From NCBI GenBank assembly GCA_001771975.1, contig MERE01000016.1:1-10125 (forward strand): a DNA stretch of 10,125 nt. Reading direction: 5' to 3'. A program made the position numbers and the translations under genes. Source of the DNA: Betaproteobacteria bacterium RIFCSPLOWO2_02_FULL_68_150. Its GTDB lineage: Bacteria > Pseudomonadota > Gammaproteobacteria > Burkholderiales > SG8-39. The notes under the pieces were generated by a model. The model was not told where the DNA came from, did no database searches, and worked only from the letters and a program-made list of their open reading frames with translations. Positions 1 through 7,016 of the stretch are shown here, one piece after another. Numbering within the stretch: the first letter of the stretch is position 1; every line of letters starts with the position of its first letter.

Positions 1-729
1 CGCAAGGTGGAGACACCCGAGCAGATGACCGACGAATACCGCTCGACGCTGCTCAAGATCGTCTACGCCCTCGCCTCCACCGAGTTCGCTTCGGTCGAGC
101 AGCACCAGCGCTGGATCAACCAGGGGCCCACCGCGGAGGACCGTTTCATCCAGGCGCAGATCGCCGCAGACGAGGCCCACCAGGGCTTCATCGATTGCCG
201 CCTGCTGCGCCAGTTCGGCAAGGATGGCGAGGCGATGGCGGCGAAACTCCTGACGCTGCGCATGGGGCAGCACCCCATCGCCGCGTTCAACGTGCCCATG
301 GAAAGCTGGGTCGACGTGGTCGGCTTCTGTTTCTGCATGGACCTGGTCGCCTGGTTTCACCTGCGCGCGATGGAAGACTGCAGCTACGCGCCCCTCGCGC
401 GTGAAATGACCACCATGGTGGGCGAGGAGAAGTTTCACGCTTCCTTCGGCGCGCGGCGGATCAGGGACCTGGTGAGCGACGCGCGCTACCAGGATCTCGC
501 CCGGGCGGGCCCGGCCGACGCGCAGAAGACGATCGACAAGTGGTATCCGCACGCGCTCGATACGTTCGGCGCGGCGGCTTCCAAGTTCAGCGAGCTGGCG
601 ATTGCTCACGGCATCCGACGCTGGGGAAATGAGGAGTTGCGCCAGATGTGGCGCCAGGACATCGACTCGCAGATCGTGAAGTTCGGATTGAGAGTGCCCG
701 ATGCGGAAGCGGGCCGGTTGATCCATTGA
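1..729 (+). CDS. PaaA-like di-iron protein (Phenylacetic acid catabolic family), possibly 5'-partial
   Basis: By similarity to remembered PaaA sequence, this is a ferritin-fold carboxylate-bridged di-iron protein of the phenylacetyl-CoA epoxidase type, which inserts oxygen into the ring of an aryl-CoA thioester. Numbering from the GTG at position 7 (240 aa), it aligns along its length with PaaA: the MTDEYRSTL start block, W-V-D near 101-103, SYAPLAR at 126-132, and NEELRQMW near the C-terminus. Candidate metal ligands are E26, D55 and H58 (DEAH), D112, and E141 and H144 (EEKFH). PaaA has Glu where D55 stands, so one ligand looks changed. PaaA is about 309 aa; this protein lacks roughly the last 60 residues. 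The frame stays open to the left edge, and the GTG could be an internal Val, so the true start may lie outside. The CoA-ligase gene begins 17 bp downstream. No PaaB/C/D/E partner is in the window. Family assignment is firm; substrate and activity are inferred. Confidence 0.85.
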   Translation, partial: RKVETPEQMTDEYRSTLLKIVYALASTEFASVEQHQRWINQGPTAEDRFIQAQIAADEAHQGFIDCRLLRQFGKDGEAMAAKLLTLRMGQHPIAAFNVPMESWVDVVGFCFCMDLVAWFHLRAMEDCSYAPLAREMTTMVGEEKFHASFGARRIRDLVSDARYQDLARAGPADAQKTIDKWYPHALDTFGAAASKFSELAIAHGIRRWGNEELRQMWRQDIDSQIVKFGLRVPDAEAGRLIH

Positions 730-732
730 ATC

Positions 733-739
733 GAGGAGG
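733..739 (+). promoter_or_regulatory. Shine-Dalgarno sequence of the CoA-ligase gene
   Basis: GAGGAGG lies 7 nt before the ATG at 747 and just after the TGA of the PaaA-like gene. It decides the ligase start: the reading frame is open further upstream to 648, but that stretch overlaps the previous gene and has no comparable ribosome binding site. Confidence 0.85.
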
Positions 740-746
740 AGTCTCC

Positions 747-2135
747 ATGGCGTCCGTGCCGTTGTCGGTCCTGGGCTCGAAAGCGCGCGCGAGCCGTTTC
801 TGGAACGAGGCCAGCGAAACCATGCCGCGCGCGAAGCTCGATGCGCTGCACCTGCACCGGTTGCGCGCCCTGGTTCGGTACGCCTACGACTTCAGTCCGT
901 TCTACCGCCGCAAACTCGACGCCGCCGGAGTGAAGCCGGAGGATATCCGCTCGCTTGAGGACTACCGGCGCAGGGTGCCGCTCACCGACAAGAGCGAATT
1001 CATCCACCTCCAGCGAGAACAGCCGCCCTACGGGCCGACGCTGGCTCTGCCGCAGGAGTTCATCGCCCACCACAGCGAAACTTCCGGGACCACCGGCGTA
1101 CCCCTGGCGATTCCGTTTTCCATGCTCGACACGGTGCGCTACGGCGAGTCGTGGGTCTACGGCTATTGGGGGCTCGGAATCCGGCCGGGCGACAGCTTCT
1201 ATTTCGCCTTTGGCTGGGGAAATTTCGCCGGCTTCTGGAGCGCCTACTGGGGGGCCCGCCGCCTCGGCTGCCGCGTCATCTCCGGCGGCGGCCTCGATAC
1301 CAAGGGCCACATCGAGGCGATTCTGAGGCTCAAACCGACGGTGCTGATCTCGACGCCCACCTTCGCCCTGCGCATGGCATCGGTCGCCGCGGACATGGGC
1401 GTCGATCTCGCCAAGTCGTCGATCAAGTTCACCTACCACGCCGGAGAACCCGGCCCGACGGCGTTGCCCGCGATGCGCAGGCAGATCGAGCGGGCGTGGG
1501 GCGCGAAAGCCGGCGAGCTGCTCGGCATCGCGGAACTCGATGCGTTCGCCCCGGGATGCCCGAACGGCGATGGCGTGCACGTCAACGAGATGAGCGTTTA
1601 CGCCTGGCAGATCGACCCGGCTAGCGGCAACGAGGTGGCGGAGGGCGAAATCGGCGAGAACATCCTGACGAGCTTCGCCAATTCCGCGCAACCGCTCCTC
1701 AACTACCGCACCCACGATCTGGTGCGCCGCCGCTCGAGTTGCGCCTGCGGGCGGACCTGGGCGAAGTTCGAAGGCTCGGTCCTCGGCCGGACCGATTTCA
1801 TGGTCACGGTGCGCGGCACCAATGTGTACCAGACGGCGGTGGAAAACCTGCTCGGGGACGTTCCCGGCGTGAGCATGCACTACGAGCTGGTATTCACGCG
1901 CGAGGGCGGCAACGACGTGATGACGGTGCGTTTCGAGCCGGAAAAAAGCATCGCGGGGGATCGCGCGCTTTGGGAAAAGACGGCGCGCGAGGCGGCCGAG
2001 CGGATTCACAAGGCGCTGCACGTGCGCCTCGAGGTCACGCCGGTGGAACCGGGCAGCCTGCCCCGGTATGAACTGAAGACCAAGCGCATCGTGGACCAGC
2101 GGCCGAAGGAATTCCGCCGCACGCTGGACCGCTGA
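747..2135 (+). CDS. PaaK-family phenylacetate/aryl-CoA ligase (AMP-forming)
   Basis: This cytoplasmic adenylate-forming enzyme should activate an aryl or other organic acid with ATP and join it to CoA. The protein is 462 aa, slightly longer than typical PaaK (about 430-440). The phosphate-binding loop SETSGTTGVP is at residues 110-119. YRTHD at 320-324 carries the adenylate-ribose Asp, followed by the PaaK-type CxCG element (C332, C334), LGRTDF at 346-351 and RGTNVY at 356-361. The C-terminal AMP-binding subdomain is present and the frame is intact. The start at 747 is fixed by a strong GAGGAGG. It sits between a PaaA-like oxygenase gene and a 63-aa protein gene and upstream of a Liv-type importer, which suggests it activates the imported acid for the di-iron protein. 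Phenylacetate is the family prototype; the true substrate cannot be read from the sequence, so no gene symbol is given. Confidence 0.93.
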   Translation: MASVPLSVLGSKARASRFWNEASETMPRAKLDALHLHRLRALVRYAYDFSPFYRRKLDAAGVKPEDIRSLEDYRRRVPLTDKSEFIHLQREQPPYGPTLALPQEFIAHHSETSGTTGVPLAIPFSMLDTVRYGESWVYGYWGLGIRPGDSFYFAFGWGNFAGFWSAYWGARRLGCRVISGGGLDTKGHIEAILRLKPTVLISTPTFALRMASVAADMGVDLAKSSIKFTYHAGEPGPTALPAMRRQIERAWGAKAGELLGIAELDAFAPGCPNGDGVHVNEMSVYAWQIDPASGNEVAEGEIGENILTSFANSAQPLLNYRTHDLVRRRSSCACGRTWAKFEGSVLGRTDFMVTVRGTNVYQTAVENLLGDVPGVSMHYELVFTREGGNDVMTVRFEPEKSIAGDRALWEKTAREAAERIHKALHVRLEVTPVEPGSLPRYELKTKRIVDQRPKEFRRTLDR

Positions 2136-2146
2136 GGAGAACGACC

Positions 2147-2338
2147 ATGGAAAGCGAAGAGCGCGTCGCGCGCATCTGGCAGGCGCGCAAGCTCGTCATC
2201 GCGGCGATGAGCGGATGCGATTCGCCGCAAATCGAGGCGATCCTGCGCAACGCCGACACGGAACTGCACTGGGCGCTGTGGAACCTCGGCGAGGCGGTTT
2301 CGCTGCGGCCCGAACTGGATTACGGCGAGAGCGGCTGA
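2147..2338 (+). CDS. Uncharacterised 63-aa protein of the PaaA-like/ligase operon
   Basis: I do not recognise this family. The 63-aa product is probably soluble and mostly helical, with no signal peptide or membrane segment. It starts with a charged helix (MESEERVARIWQARK), has a single Cys in the SGCDSP turn, then an amphipathic stretch rich in Trp and Leu (ELHWALWNLGEAV) and an acidic tail. Support for its being real: the Shine-Dalgarno GAGGAGA at 2134-2140 overlaps the ligase stop codon and is 6 nt from the ATG, the intergenic gap is only 11 bp, and codon third positions are GC-rich like its neighbours. It is shorter than PaaB (about 95 aa) and I see no resemblance to it. It could be a small accessory subunit of the di-iron protein or the ligase; that is inference from position only. 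Confidence 0.72.
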   Translation: MESEERVARIWQARKLVIAAMSGCDSPQIEAILRNADTELHWALWNLGEAVSLRPELDYGESG

Positions 2339-2359
2339 TGGCGTTCGCCCAATCCGGTC

Positions 2360-2387
2360 TTGACCTGCGGTTGGCGTCTGCTAGAGT
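2360..2387 (+). promoter_or_regulatory. Candidate sigma-70 promoter for the liv operon
   Basis: TTGACC at 2360-2365 (5 of 6 to the -35 consensus) and TAGAGT at 2382-2387 (4 of 6 to the -10 consensus) are separated by 16 bp. They lie in the only non-coding gap on the left side (2339-2456), about 70 nt before the substrate-binding protein start. I saw no convincing operator; a 4-bp AGTG/CACT repeat at 2385-2396 is too weak to call. Read by eye only. Confidence 0.45.
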
Positions 2388-2442
2388 GGTTACACTGCTC
2401 GTGCGGGTATGCGCCGCGTGAGGGGAAACTGCATTACACCAA

Positions 2443-2448
2443 GGGAGG
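2443..2448 (+). promoter_or_regulatory. Shine-Dalgarno sequence of the substrate-binding protein gene
   Basis: GGGAGG lies 8 nt before the ATG at 2457. It favours that ATG over the in-frame upstream ATG at 2409, which would put 16 extra, partly charged residues before the signal peptide. Confidence 0.8.
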
Positions 2449-2456
2449 GACGGGCA

Positions 2457-3647
2457 ATGATCGGAAAACGTCTGGCATGGATGAGCTTTATCCTGGTCGG
2501 GGCGCTCGCGCAGTCCGGCGCTGCCCAGGCGCAGGCACCCATCAAGTTCGGCTTTGTGTCGTCGTTGAGCGGGCCCTTCACGATCTGGGGGATACAGGTT
2601 CGCGACGGAATGAAGATGGCGATGGAAGAGTTGAACGCGAAGGGAGGCGCACTCGGCAGGAAGTTCGAGATGGTCGAGCGCGACGACAAGAACAACCCGA
2701 ACGAGGGAATCACGGCGTTCCAGTACATGGTCGAGCGGGAAGGTATCGTCGCGGCGGGCGGCATGATCTCGAGCGACGTCGGGCTCGCGGTCTCGCGCCA
2801 GGCGGAATCCCTGCAGGTCCCTTATTTTCTGACCATGTCGGGCTCGCACGTGATCCTGAAGAAGAGCAGCCGGTATACGTTCCGCACCTGCCTGCCGGCG
2901 GCTCCGGAAAACATGGGCGCCATCGCTTCCATGATCAAGGAGAAGAAGATCACGCGGGTTGGCGTGATCGTGGCCGACTACGCCTGGGGGCATTCGCTCC
3001 GGGAGGCGGTCGAAACCCTGATCAAGCCCATTCCCGGGCTGACGCTCCAGATCGAAGTGGCTCCGGTTCCCGAGAAGGATTTCACGCCGTATCTCAGGAA
3101 GCTCCAGGGCATGAACCCTGAACTCATCATCGCCACCGGCCACCCTCCGGGAGTTCCCACGATCACGCGGCAGGCGATCGAACTGGGAATGAAGACGCAG
3201 ATCATCGGGCCCTGGTACCCCACGGAGTTCATGGTGCAGCGGGTCGGCGACATGATGTTCGACCGGTATGTGGACTACAGTTGTGTCGACTTCGAGAGCC
3301 CGGCGTACAAAGTACTCGCGGAAAAGTACAACGTCACCTACAAGCGCCTGTTTGACAACAACGCATTCTCCGGATACGTGATGGTCAAGATGGTGGCGGA
3401 CGCGATCGAGAGGTCCAGGTCCGTCGACCCGAAGGTCGTCGCCGAAGCGATCCGCAAGGGAAGCTACGATCAGCCCGGGTACGGCTGGCCGCTTGCCTAC
3501 ACCGAGTGGGGCGAGATGAAGGGGGCGAAGCCGATCCTCTACACCTACGAGAAGGGAGACCCCGGGAAGGCCAACGCCGGGGCAGCCTGGCGTCCGAAAG
3601 TGATCTTCCGCACTCCCGCCGTAGAACCTTATGTCCCGAAAGACTGA
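2457..3647 (+). CDS. livK: Periplasmic substrate-binding protein of a Liv-type ABC importer
   Basis: This is the periplasmic receptor that captures the ligand and delivers it to the LivHM channel. The 396-aa precursor has a clear signal peptide: K4-R5, then a hydrophobic core (about residues 6-18), then an AQAQA cleavage region near 23-27. The mature part starts with IKFGFVSSLSGPF, the typical first strand of the type I periplasmic-binding fold of the Leu/Ile/Val family. Further family signs are GMKMAMEELNAKGG, VERDDKNNP, and VADYAWGHS in the second lobe. There is no Cys at the cleavage site, so it is probably soluble rather than a lipoprotein. The start at 2457 is chosen from GGGAGG 8 nt upstream. 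Its 3' end overlaps livG by 17 bp. Liv-type receptors bind amino acids, amides, or aromatic and other organic acids; the neighbouring ligase and di-iron protein favour an organic acid here, which is inference. Confidence 0.93.
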   Translation: MIGKRLAWMSFILVGALAQSGAAQAQAPIKFGFVSSLSGPFTIWGIQVRDGMKMAMEELNAKGGALGRKFEMVERDDKNNPNEGITAFQYMVEREGIVAAGGMISSDVGLAVSRQAESLQVPYFLTMSGSHVILKKSSRYTFRTCLPAAPENMGAIASMIKEKKITRVGVIVADYAWGHSLREAVETLIKPIPGLTLQIEVAPVPEKDFTPYLRKLQGMNPELIIATGHPPGVPTITRQAIELGMKTQIIGPWYPTEFMVQRVGDMMFDRYVDYSCVDFESPAYKVLAEKYNVTYKRLFDNNAFSGYVMVKMVADAIERSRSVDPKVVAEAIRKGSYDQPGYGWPLAYTEWGEMKGAKPILYTYEKGDPGKANAGAAWRPKVIFRTPAVEPYVPKD

Positions 3648-4377
3648 GGCGATTCTCGAAGGCGAGAGACTTACAAAATATTTCGGAGGGTTGCCCGCGC
3701 TGAAGGATGTCAGCTTCAGCGTGGAGAGGGGAGAGATTCTCGGGCTCATCGGCCCGAACGGGGCCGGAAAGTCGACCTTGTTGAATCTGATCAACGGCAT
3801 TTTCGGTCCGAACGAGGGCAGGGTGCTGTTCAAGGGTCGCGATCTCGTTCGGTTGATGCCCCATGAGATCGCGCAGCGGGGGATCGCAAGAGTGCTGCAG
3901 ACCCCCCGCTCGTTTGCCAGCATGAGCGTCCGGGAGAACGTGGCGATCGGCTCTGCTTTTGGCGGTCGGGATCGGCGCGACCGGGGCTCTGCAGACCGGG
4001 ACGGGATCGAGTACTTTCTGGATCTCGCCGGGCTGCTCGAAAAGAAGGACCTGCCGGTGGACGGCCTCACCCTGCAGGAAAAACGCATGCTGGAACTCGC
4101 CCGGGCCCTGGCGATGAAACCGGAGCTGTTGCTGCTCGATGAAGCCATGAGCGGGCTCAACCCCTCGGAGATGGAACGGGCGATGAAGCTGATCCGGCGG
4201 ATCCGGGACGAGCTGGGCCTGACCATTATCTGGGTGGAGCACGTCATGAAGGCCATCATGGGGGTCGCCGAACGGGTGTTGGTGCTCAACTTCGGCCAGC
4301 TGATCGCGGTGGGGACGCCCCCCGAAGTGGCTCGCGATCAGGAGGTGATCGACGCCTACCTGGGCCGTGCCGTGTGA
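3631..4377 (+). CDS. livG: Liv-type ABC importer ATP-binding protein LivG
   Basis: One of the two ATPases that power the importer from the cytoplasmic side. In 248 aa it has Walker A GPNGAGKST at residues 41-49, a Q-loop in VLQTPRSF, Walker B LLLLDE with D170 and E171, and a switch His (VEH, H204). The signature motif is not LSGGQ but LTLQE at about 146-150, a divergence that occurs in this LivG-type subfamily, and Walker B continues as DEAMSGL rather than DEPxAGL. The ATG at 3631 overlaps the end of the substrate-binding protein gene by 17 bp and has no obvious ribosome binding site, so translation is probably coupled. It ends in a 4-bp GTGA overlap with livF. Family assignment is firm. Confidence 0.93.
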   Translation: MSRKTEAILEGERLTKYFGGLPALKDVSFSVERGEILGLIGPNGAGKSTLLNLINGIFGPNEGRVLFKGRDLVRLMPHEIAQRGIARVLQTPRSFASMSVRENVAIGSAFGGRDRRDRGSADRDGIEYFLDLAGLLEKKDLPVDGLTLQEKRMLELARALAMKPELLLLDEAMSGLNPSEMERAMKLIRRIRDELGLTIIWVEHVMKAIMGVAERVLVLNFGQLIAVGTPPEVARDQEVIDAYLGRAV

Positions 4378-5084
4378 GTGTCGTAATCGAAACGCAGGAG
4401 ATCGAGGTCGCTTACGGCGACATGTCCGTGGTGAGGGGCGTGAGCCTGGAGGTGCGGCGTGGCGAGGCCGTGGCGGTCATCGGTCCCAACGGCGCCGGGA
4501 AAACCACGCTTTTCAAGGCGATCGCCGGAATGCTCGCACTGCGCCGGGGCAGGATCGTTTTCGAGGGTGCCCGCTTCGACGGACTGCGCCATTTCGACGT
4601 CGTCAGGCGGGGCGTTGTGTATGTTCCGGCTGAACGTGAGCTTTTTCCCCAGATGAGCGTGCTGGAAAATCTCGAGCTGGGCGCCTACACGAATTACGCT
4701 TCGCGCGCGGAGCGTCTGAAGTTCGTCCTGGGCGTGTTCCCGAGGCTGGACGAGCGCAAAGGGCAGATGGCGGGCACCCTCAGCGGTGGAGAGCAGCAGA
4801 TGCTGGCGGTCGGCAGGGGGTTGATGGCGAAACCCAGCATCCTGCTGCTCGATGAGCCTTCCACCGGACTCGCTCCGCTCTTCGTGAGCGAGATGTACCG
4901 GCAACTCTCGCGGCTCAGGGCGGAAGGGTTGACGATTCTGCTGGCCGAACAGCAGATCCCCCACGCCCTGGCGTTCACCGACAGGGCCTACGTGCTGGAA
5001 AACGGCGGGATACGCCTGTCCGGAAAATCCAAGGATCTCCTCGGCGACCCGGAGATCCAGAGGACCTATCTGGGAATGGCCTGA
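4374..5084 (+). CDS. livF: Liv-type ABC importer ATP-binding protein LivF
   Basis: Second ATPase of the importer, expected to pair with LivG beneath the LivHM channel. The 236-aa protein has Walker A GPNGAGKTT at residues 37-45, the canonical signature LSGGEQQ at 136-142, and Walker B ILLLDEP with D160 and E161. The usual switch His is replaced by Gln (AEQQ, Q193), which matches the VEQN form normal for LivF, followed by the family's DRAYVLENG block. The GTG start at 4374 shares GTGA with the livG stop, giving a 4-bp overlap and probable translational coupling. No separate ribosome binding site is evident. The livH start follows 3 bp after its stop. Confidence 0.94.
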   Translation: MSVVIETQEIEVAYGDMSVVRGVSLEVRRGEAVAVIGPNGAGKTTLFKAIAGMLALRRGRIVFEGARFDGLRHFDVVRRGVVYVPAERELFPQMSVLENLELGAYTNYASRAERLKFVLGVFPRLDERKGQMAGTLSGGEQQMLAVGRGLMAKPSILLLDEPSTGLAPLFVSEMYRQLSRLRAEGLTILLAEQQIPHALAFTDRAYVLENGGIRLSGKSKDLLGDPEIQRTYLGMA

Positions 5085-5087
5085 ACC

Positions 5088-5945
5088 TTGGTCGCCATCC
5101 TCATTGATGGGATCGTGCAGGGACTGCAACTTTCCCTCATGGCGGTGGGAATCACCCTGATCTATGGGCTCGGCGGGGTGCTGAACCTGGCGCATGGTCA
5201 GTTCGCCGTGGTGGGCGGCATCGCTGCGGCGCTGTGCCTTGAGGCGGGAGCGAATCCCCTTGTGGCCTGCGCGATCGGCATCCTGGGCGCAGGCGTTTTC
5301 GGCCTGCTGGTGGACAGAACCCTGCTCCTTCCGGCCTACCGTTCCGCGGGTGAAGACCGGCTGCTGCTCGGATTGCTGATCACTCTGGGACTTTCCTTCG
5401 TGGTGAACGGTTATCTCGACTACCGGTATGCGAACATTTCGCTCACGATCAAACTCGCCACGCCATCGTTCGAGGTGGCGGGAATCACCGTCCGCTCCGC
5501 GAGCGCAGTGGCGGCCTGCATCGCGATGGTCGCCTTTGCACTGCTGTTCGCGTTCCTCAAGGCAACCCTGCTGGGGAAAGTCATCCGTTCGATCATCCAG
5601 AACGAGGTGGGGGCCGGGCTGTGCGGGATCAACCCGGGAAGGATTCGTACCCTCATCGTGACCCTGAGCGCCATGATGGCGGGGCTGGGAGGGGTCGTCC
5701 AGGGGTTGTTCTCCTCGCTCGGGACCGAAATGGGCAACGAGCTCACCAGCTTCGCGCTGATCGTGGCCGTGGTTGGCGGCGTGCGCAGCATCAACGGAAC
5801 GCTGGCGGCCGGCGTGCTGCTCGGCATCGTCAACGCCTTCGCGAGCTACTACGTCGGGGCGTATCTGACGCTCATCATCCTGCTCGCGACCGCTGCGTTC
5901 ACGATCCTGTTGCGGCCTGCCGGGTTGTTCGCGTCGCGCACATGA
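5088..5945 (+). CDS. livH: Liv-type ABC importer permease LivH
   Basis: Inner-membrane permease, one half of the transport channel. The 285-aa product is almost wholly hydrophobic, with about eight membrane segments. The first includes the LivH hallmark GVLNLAHGQFAVVGG at about residues 30-44. Near the C-terminal half, GLCGINPGRIRTLIVTLSA followed by MMAGLGG matches the cytoplasmic coupling-loop region that contacts the ATPases. The start is inferred as TTG at 5088, 3 bp after the livF stop: it gives the normal family length and a normal N-terminus, and the next ATG at about 5139 would cut into the first membrane helix. A weak GGGA lies at 5072-5075. It ends in an ATGA overlap with livM. Confidence 0.9.
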   Translation: MVAILIDGIVQGLQLSLMAVGITLIYGLGGVLNLAHGQFAVVGGIAAALCLEAGANPLVACAIGILGAGVFGLLVDRTLLLPAYRSAGEDRLLLGLLITLGLSFVVNGYLDYRYANISLTIKLATPSFEVAGITVRSASAVAACIAMVAFALLFAFLKATLLGKVIRSIIQNEVGAGLCGINPGRIRTLIVTLSAMMAGLGGVVQGLFSSLGTEMGNELTSFALIVAVVGGVRSINGTLAAGVLLGIVNAFASYYVGAYLTLIILLATAAFTILLRPAGLFASRT

Positions 5946-6895
5946 AGGCGAACCGATATCTCGCCGAGCATGCGACGTTGCTCGTCGTGGCCGTGGTGCT
6001 GGCGCTGGTGCCGCTGGGCCTGGGCGGCAGCGCGCACTACCTGAGGATCGCCACGCTGATGCTGATCTATATGGGCTATGCCGTCGCGTTCAACATCATC
6101 TTCGGGCATACGCGCCAACTCTTCCTGTGCGTCGGGGCGCTGGCGGGCTCCGCCGCCTATGTCTCGGTGGTGCTGGTAATCAAAATGTCCTGGTCCCCCT
6201 GGGCGACGATCCCTCTCGGAATCCTGACCGCCGCCATCCTCGGCGGCGTCTTCAGCTACGTCTCGGTGCGCCGCGGGCTTGGGGTGATCTTCGTCGGCAT
6301 CGTGACGCTGGTCTTCTCCATGATCTTCCACAATCTGGTCCTGGGCTTGCGCGATCTGACCAACGGCGAAACCGGCATCGACACCAAGGGCCTGGGTCCG
6401 GGCGTGCTCGAGCCCGGCTTGGGGAGCTACTACGTGATTCTCGGCGTGCTCATGGTTTGCCTGGTCATTTATCACCTGCTGATGCGCTCGCGCGCCGGGA
6501 CCGCCTTTCGTGCCATCGCCGATGACGAGTTCGCCGCCGAGCTGGCGGGCATCGACGTCACGATGTACAAGGTCCTCGCCGCTTCTGCAGGCTCGGCTCT
6601 CATCGGCGCCATCGGCGCCATCTACGCCTATTACGGCGGATTCATCAATCCCACGGTCTATGCGCTCGTCAGCGTGGACATCGTGGTGCTGGTTACCCTG
6701 CTGCTGGGGGGGATGGGCACCCTGCTCGGCCCCGTCCTCGGGGGGGTGTTGTTTACCGTCCTCGACGAAGTCGTACGACCGCTCGGTCAGCTCAACGTCC
6801 TGGTCTACGGGGTTCTCATGATCGTCCTCGTGGTCACGTTCCGTCACGGATTGATTGCCGTGCTCCGGAAGCTCACCAGGATCCGGATCCCGTAG
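5942..6895 (+). CDS. livM: Liv-type ABC importer permease LivM
   Basis: Second inner-membrane permease, forming the channel with LivH. The 317-aa protein has many hydrophobic segments. Family blocks are visible: TLVFSMIFHNLVLGLRDLTNG (residues about 121-141), SRAGTAFRAIADDEFAAELAG with the following GIDVTMYK (cytoplasmic coupling loop), and LLLGGMGTLLGPVLGG. The usual GYAGQLSLGH block after the second helix is replaced by a divergent GHTRQLFLCVGA. The ATG at 5942 overlaps the livH stop as ATGA; the frame is open further upstream, but only as a shadow within livH. The gene is last in the operon and is followed by a perfect inverted repeat at 6944-6994. Confidence 0.93.
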   Translation: MKANRYLAEHATLLVVAVVLALVPLGLGGSAHYLRIATLMLIYMGYAVAFNIIFGHTRQLFLCVGALAGSAAYVSVVLVIKMSWSPWATIPLGILTAAILGGVFSYVSVRRGLGVIFVGIVTLVFSMIFHNLVLGLRDLTNGETGIDTKGLGPGVLEPGLGSYYVILGVLMVCLVIYHLLMRSRAGTAFRAIADDEFAAELAGIDVTMYKVLAASAGSALIGAIGAIYAYYGGFINPTVYALVSVDIVVLVTLLLGGMGTLLGPVLGGVLFTVLDEVVRPLGQLNVLVYGVLMIVLVVTFRHGLIAVLRKLTRIRIP

Positions 6896-6943
6896 TTCCT
6901 CGATCACACCCACCGCACGGCGTTGGTTTTGCTTTTACTACAG

Positions 6944-6994
6944 TCTCCGTTTTTTTTGGCGGGGCGCAGCGCGACCCGCCAAAAAAAACGGAGA
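6944..6994. repeat. Perfect 20-bp inverted repeat (hairpin) between convergent genes
   Basis: Arms at 6944-6963 and 6975-6994 are exact reverse complements over 20 bp, with an 11-nt loop at 6964-6974. Each arm contains a TCTCCG end, a run of eight T (or A), and a GC core (GGCGGG/CCCGCC) next to the loop. It lies between the stop codons of livM (+) and the EAL gene (-), so a role in ending transcription from both sides is likely. It is not a textbook intrinsic terminator: on either strand the T8 run precedes the GC core and the A8 run follows it. On the - strand a small TCGG/CCGA stem (6995-7007) comes 6 nt before the T8 run, which could give weak termination of the EAL transcript. The rest of the 121-bp gap holds nothing recognisable. 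Confidence 0.95.
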
Positions 6995-7016
6995 TCGGGG
7001 AAACCGAAATCGCGCG

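Noticed and set aside
606..2021. 471-codon open frame on the - strand
   Set aside because: It is antisense to the clearly recognised CoA ligase and has an Arg/Ala/Gly-rich product without motifs.
2196..4289. 697-codon open frame on the - strand
   Set aside because: It lies antisense to the small-protein gene, the substrate-binding protein gene and most of livG, all of which have strong family motifs. Its product is low-complexity, Arg/His/Pro-rich, with no domain. Long antisense frames are common in GC-rich DNA.
6604..6621. Short tandem repeat of 9 bp in livM
   Set aside because: Two copies encode the Ile-Gly-Ala repeats of a membrane helix; this is ordinary coding sequence.
5849..6913. 354-codon open frame on the - strand
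   Set aside because: Its Asp/His/Gln-rich product is the mirror of the livM membrane-protein codons; livM has clear family blocks.
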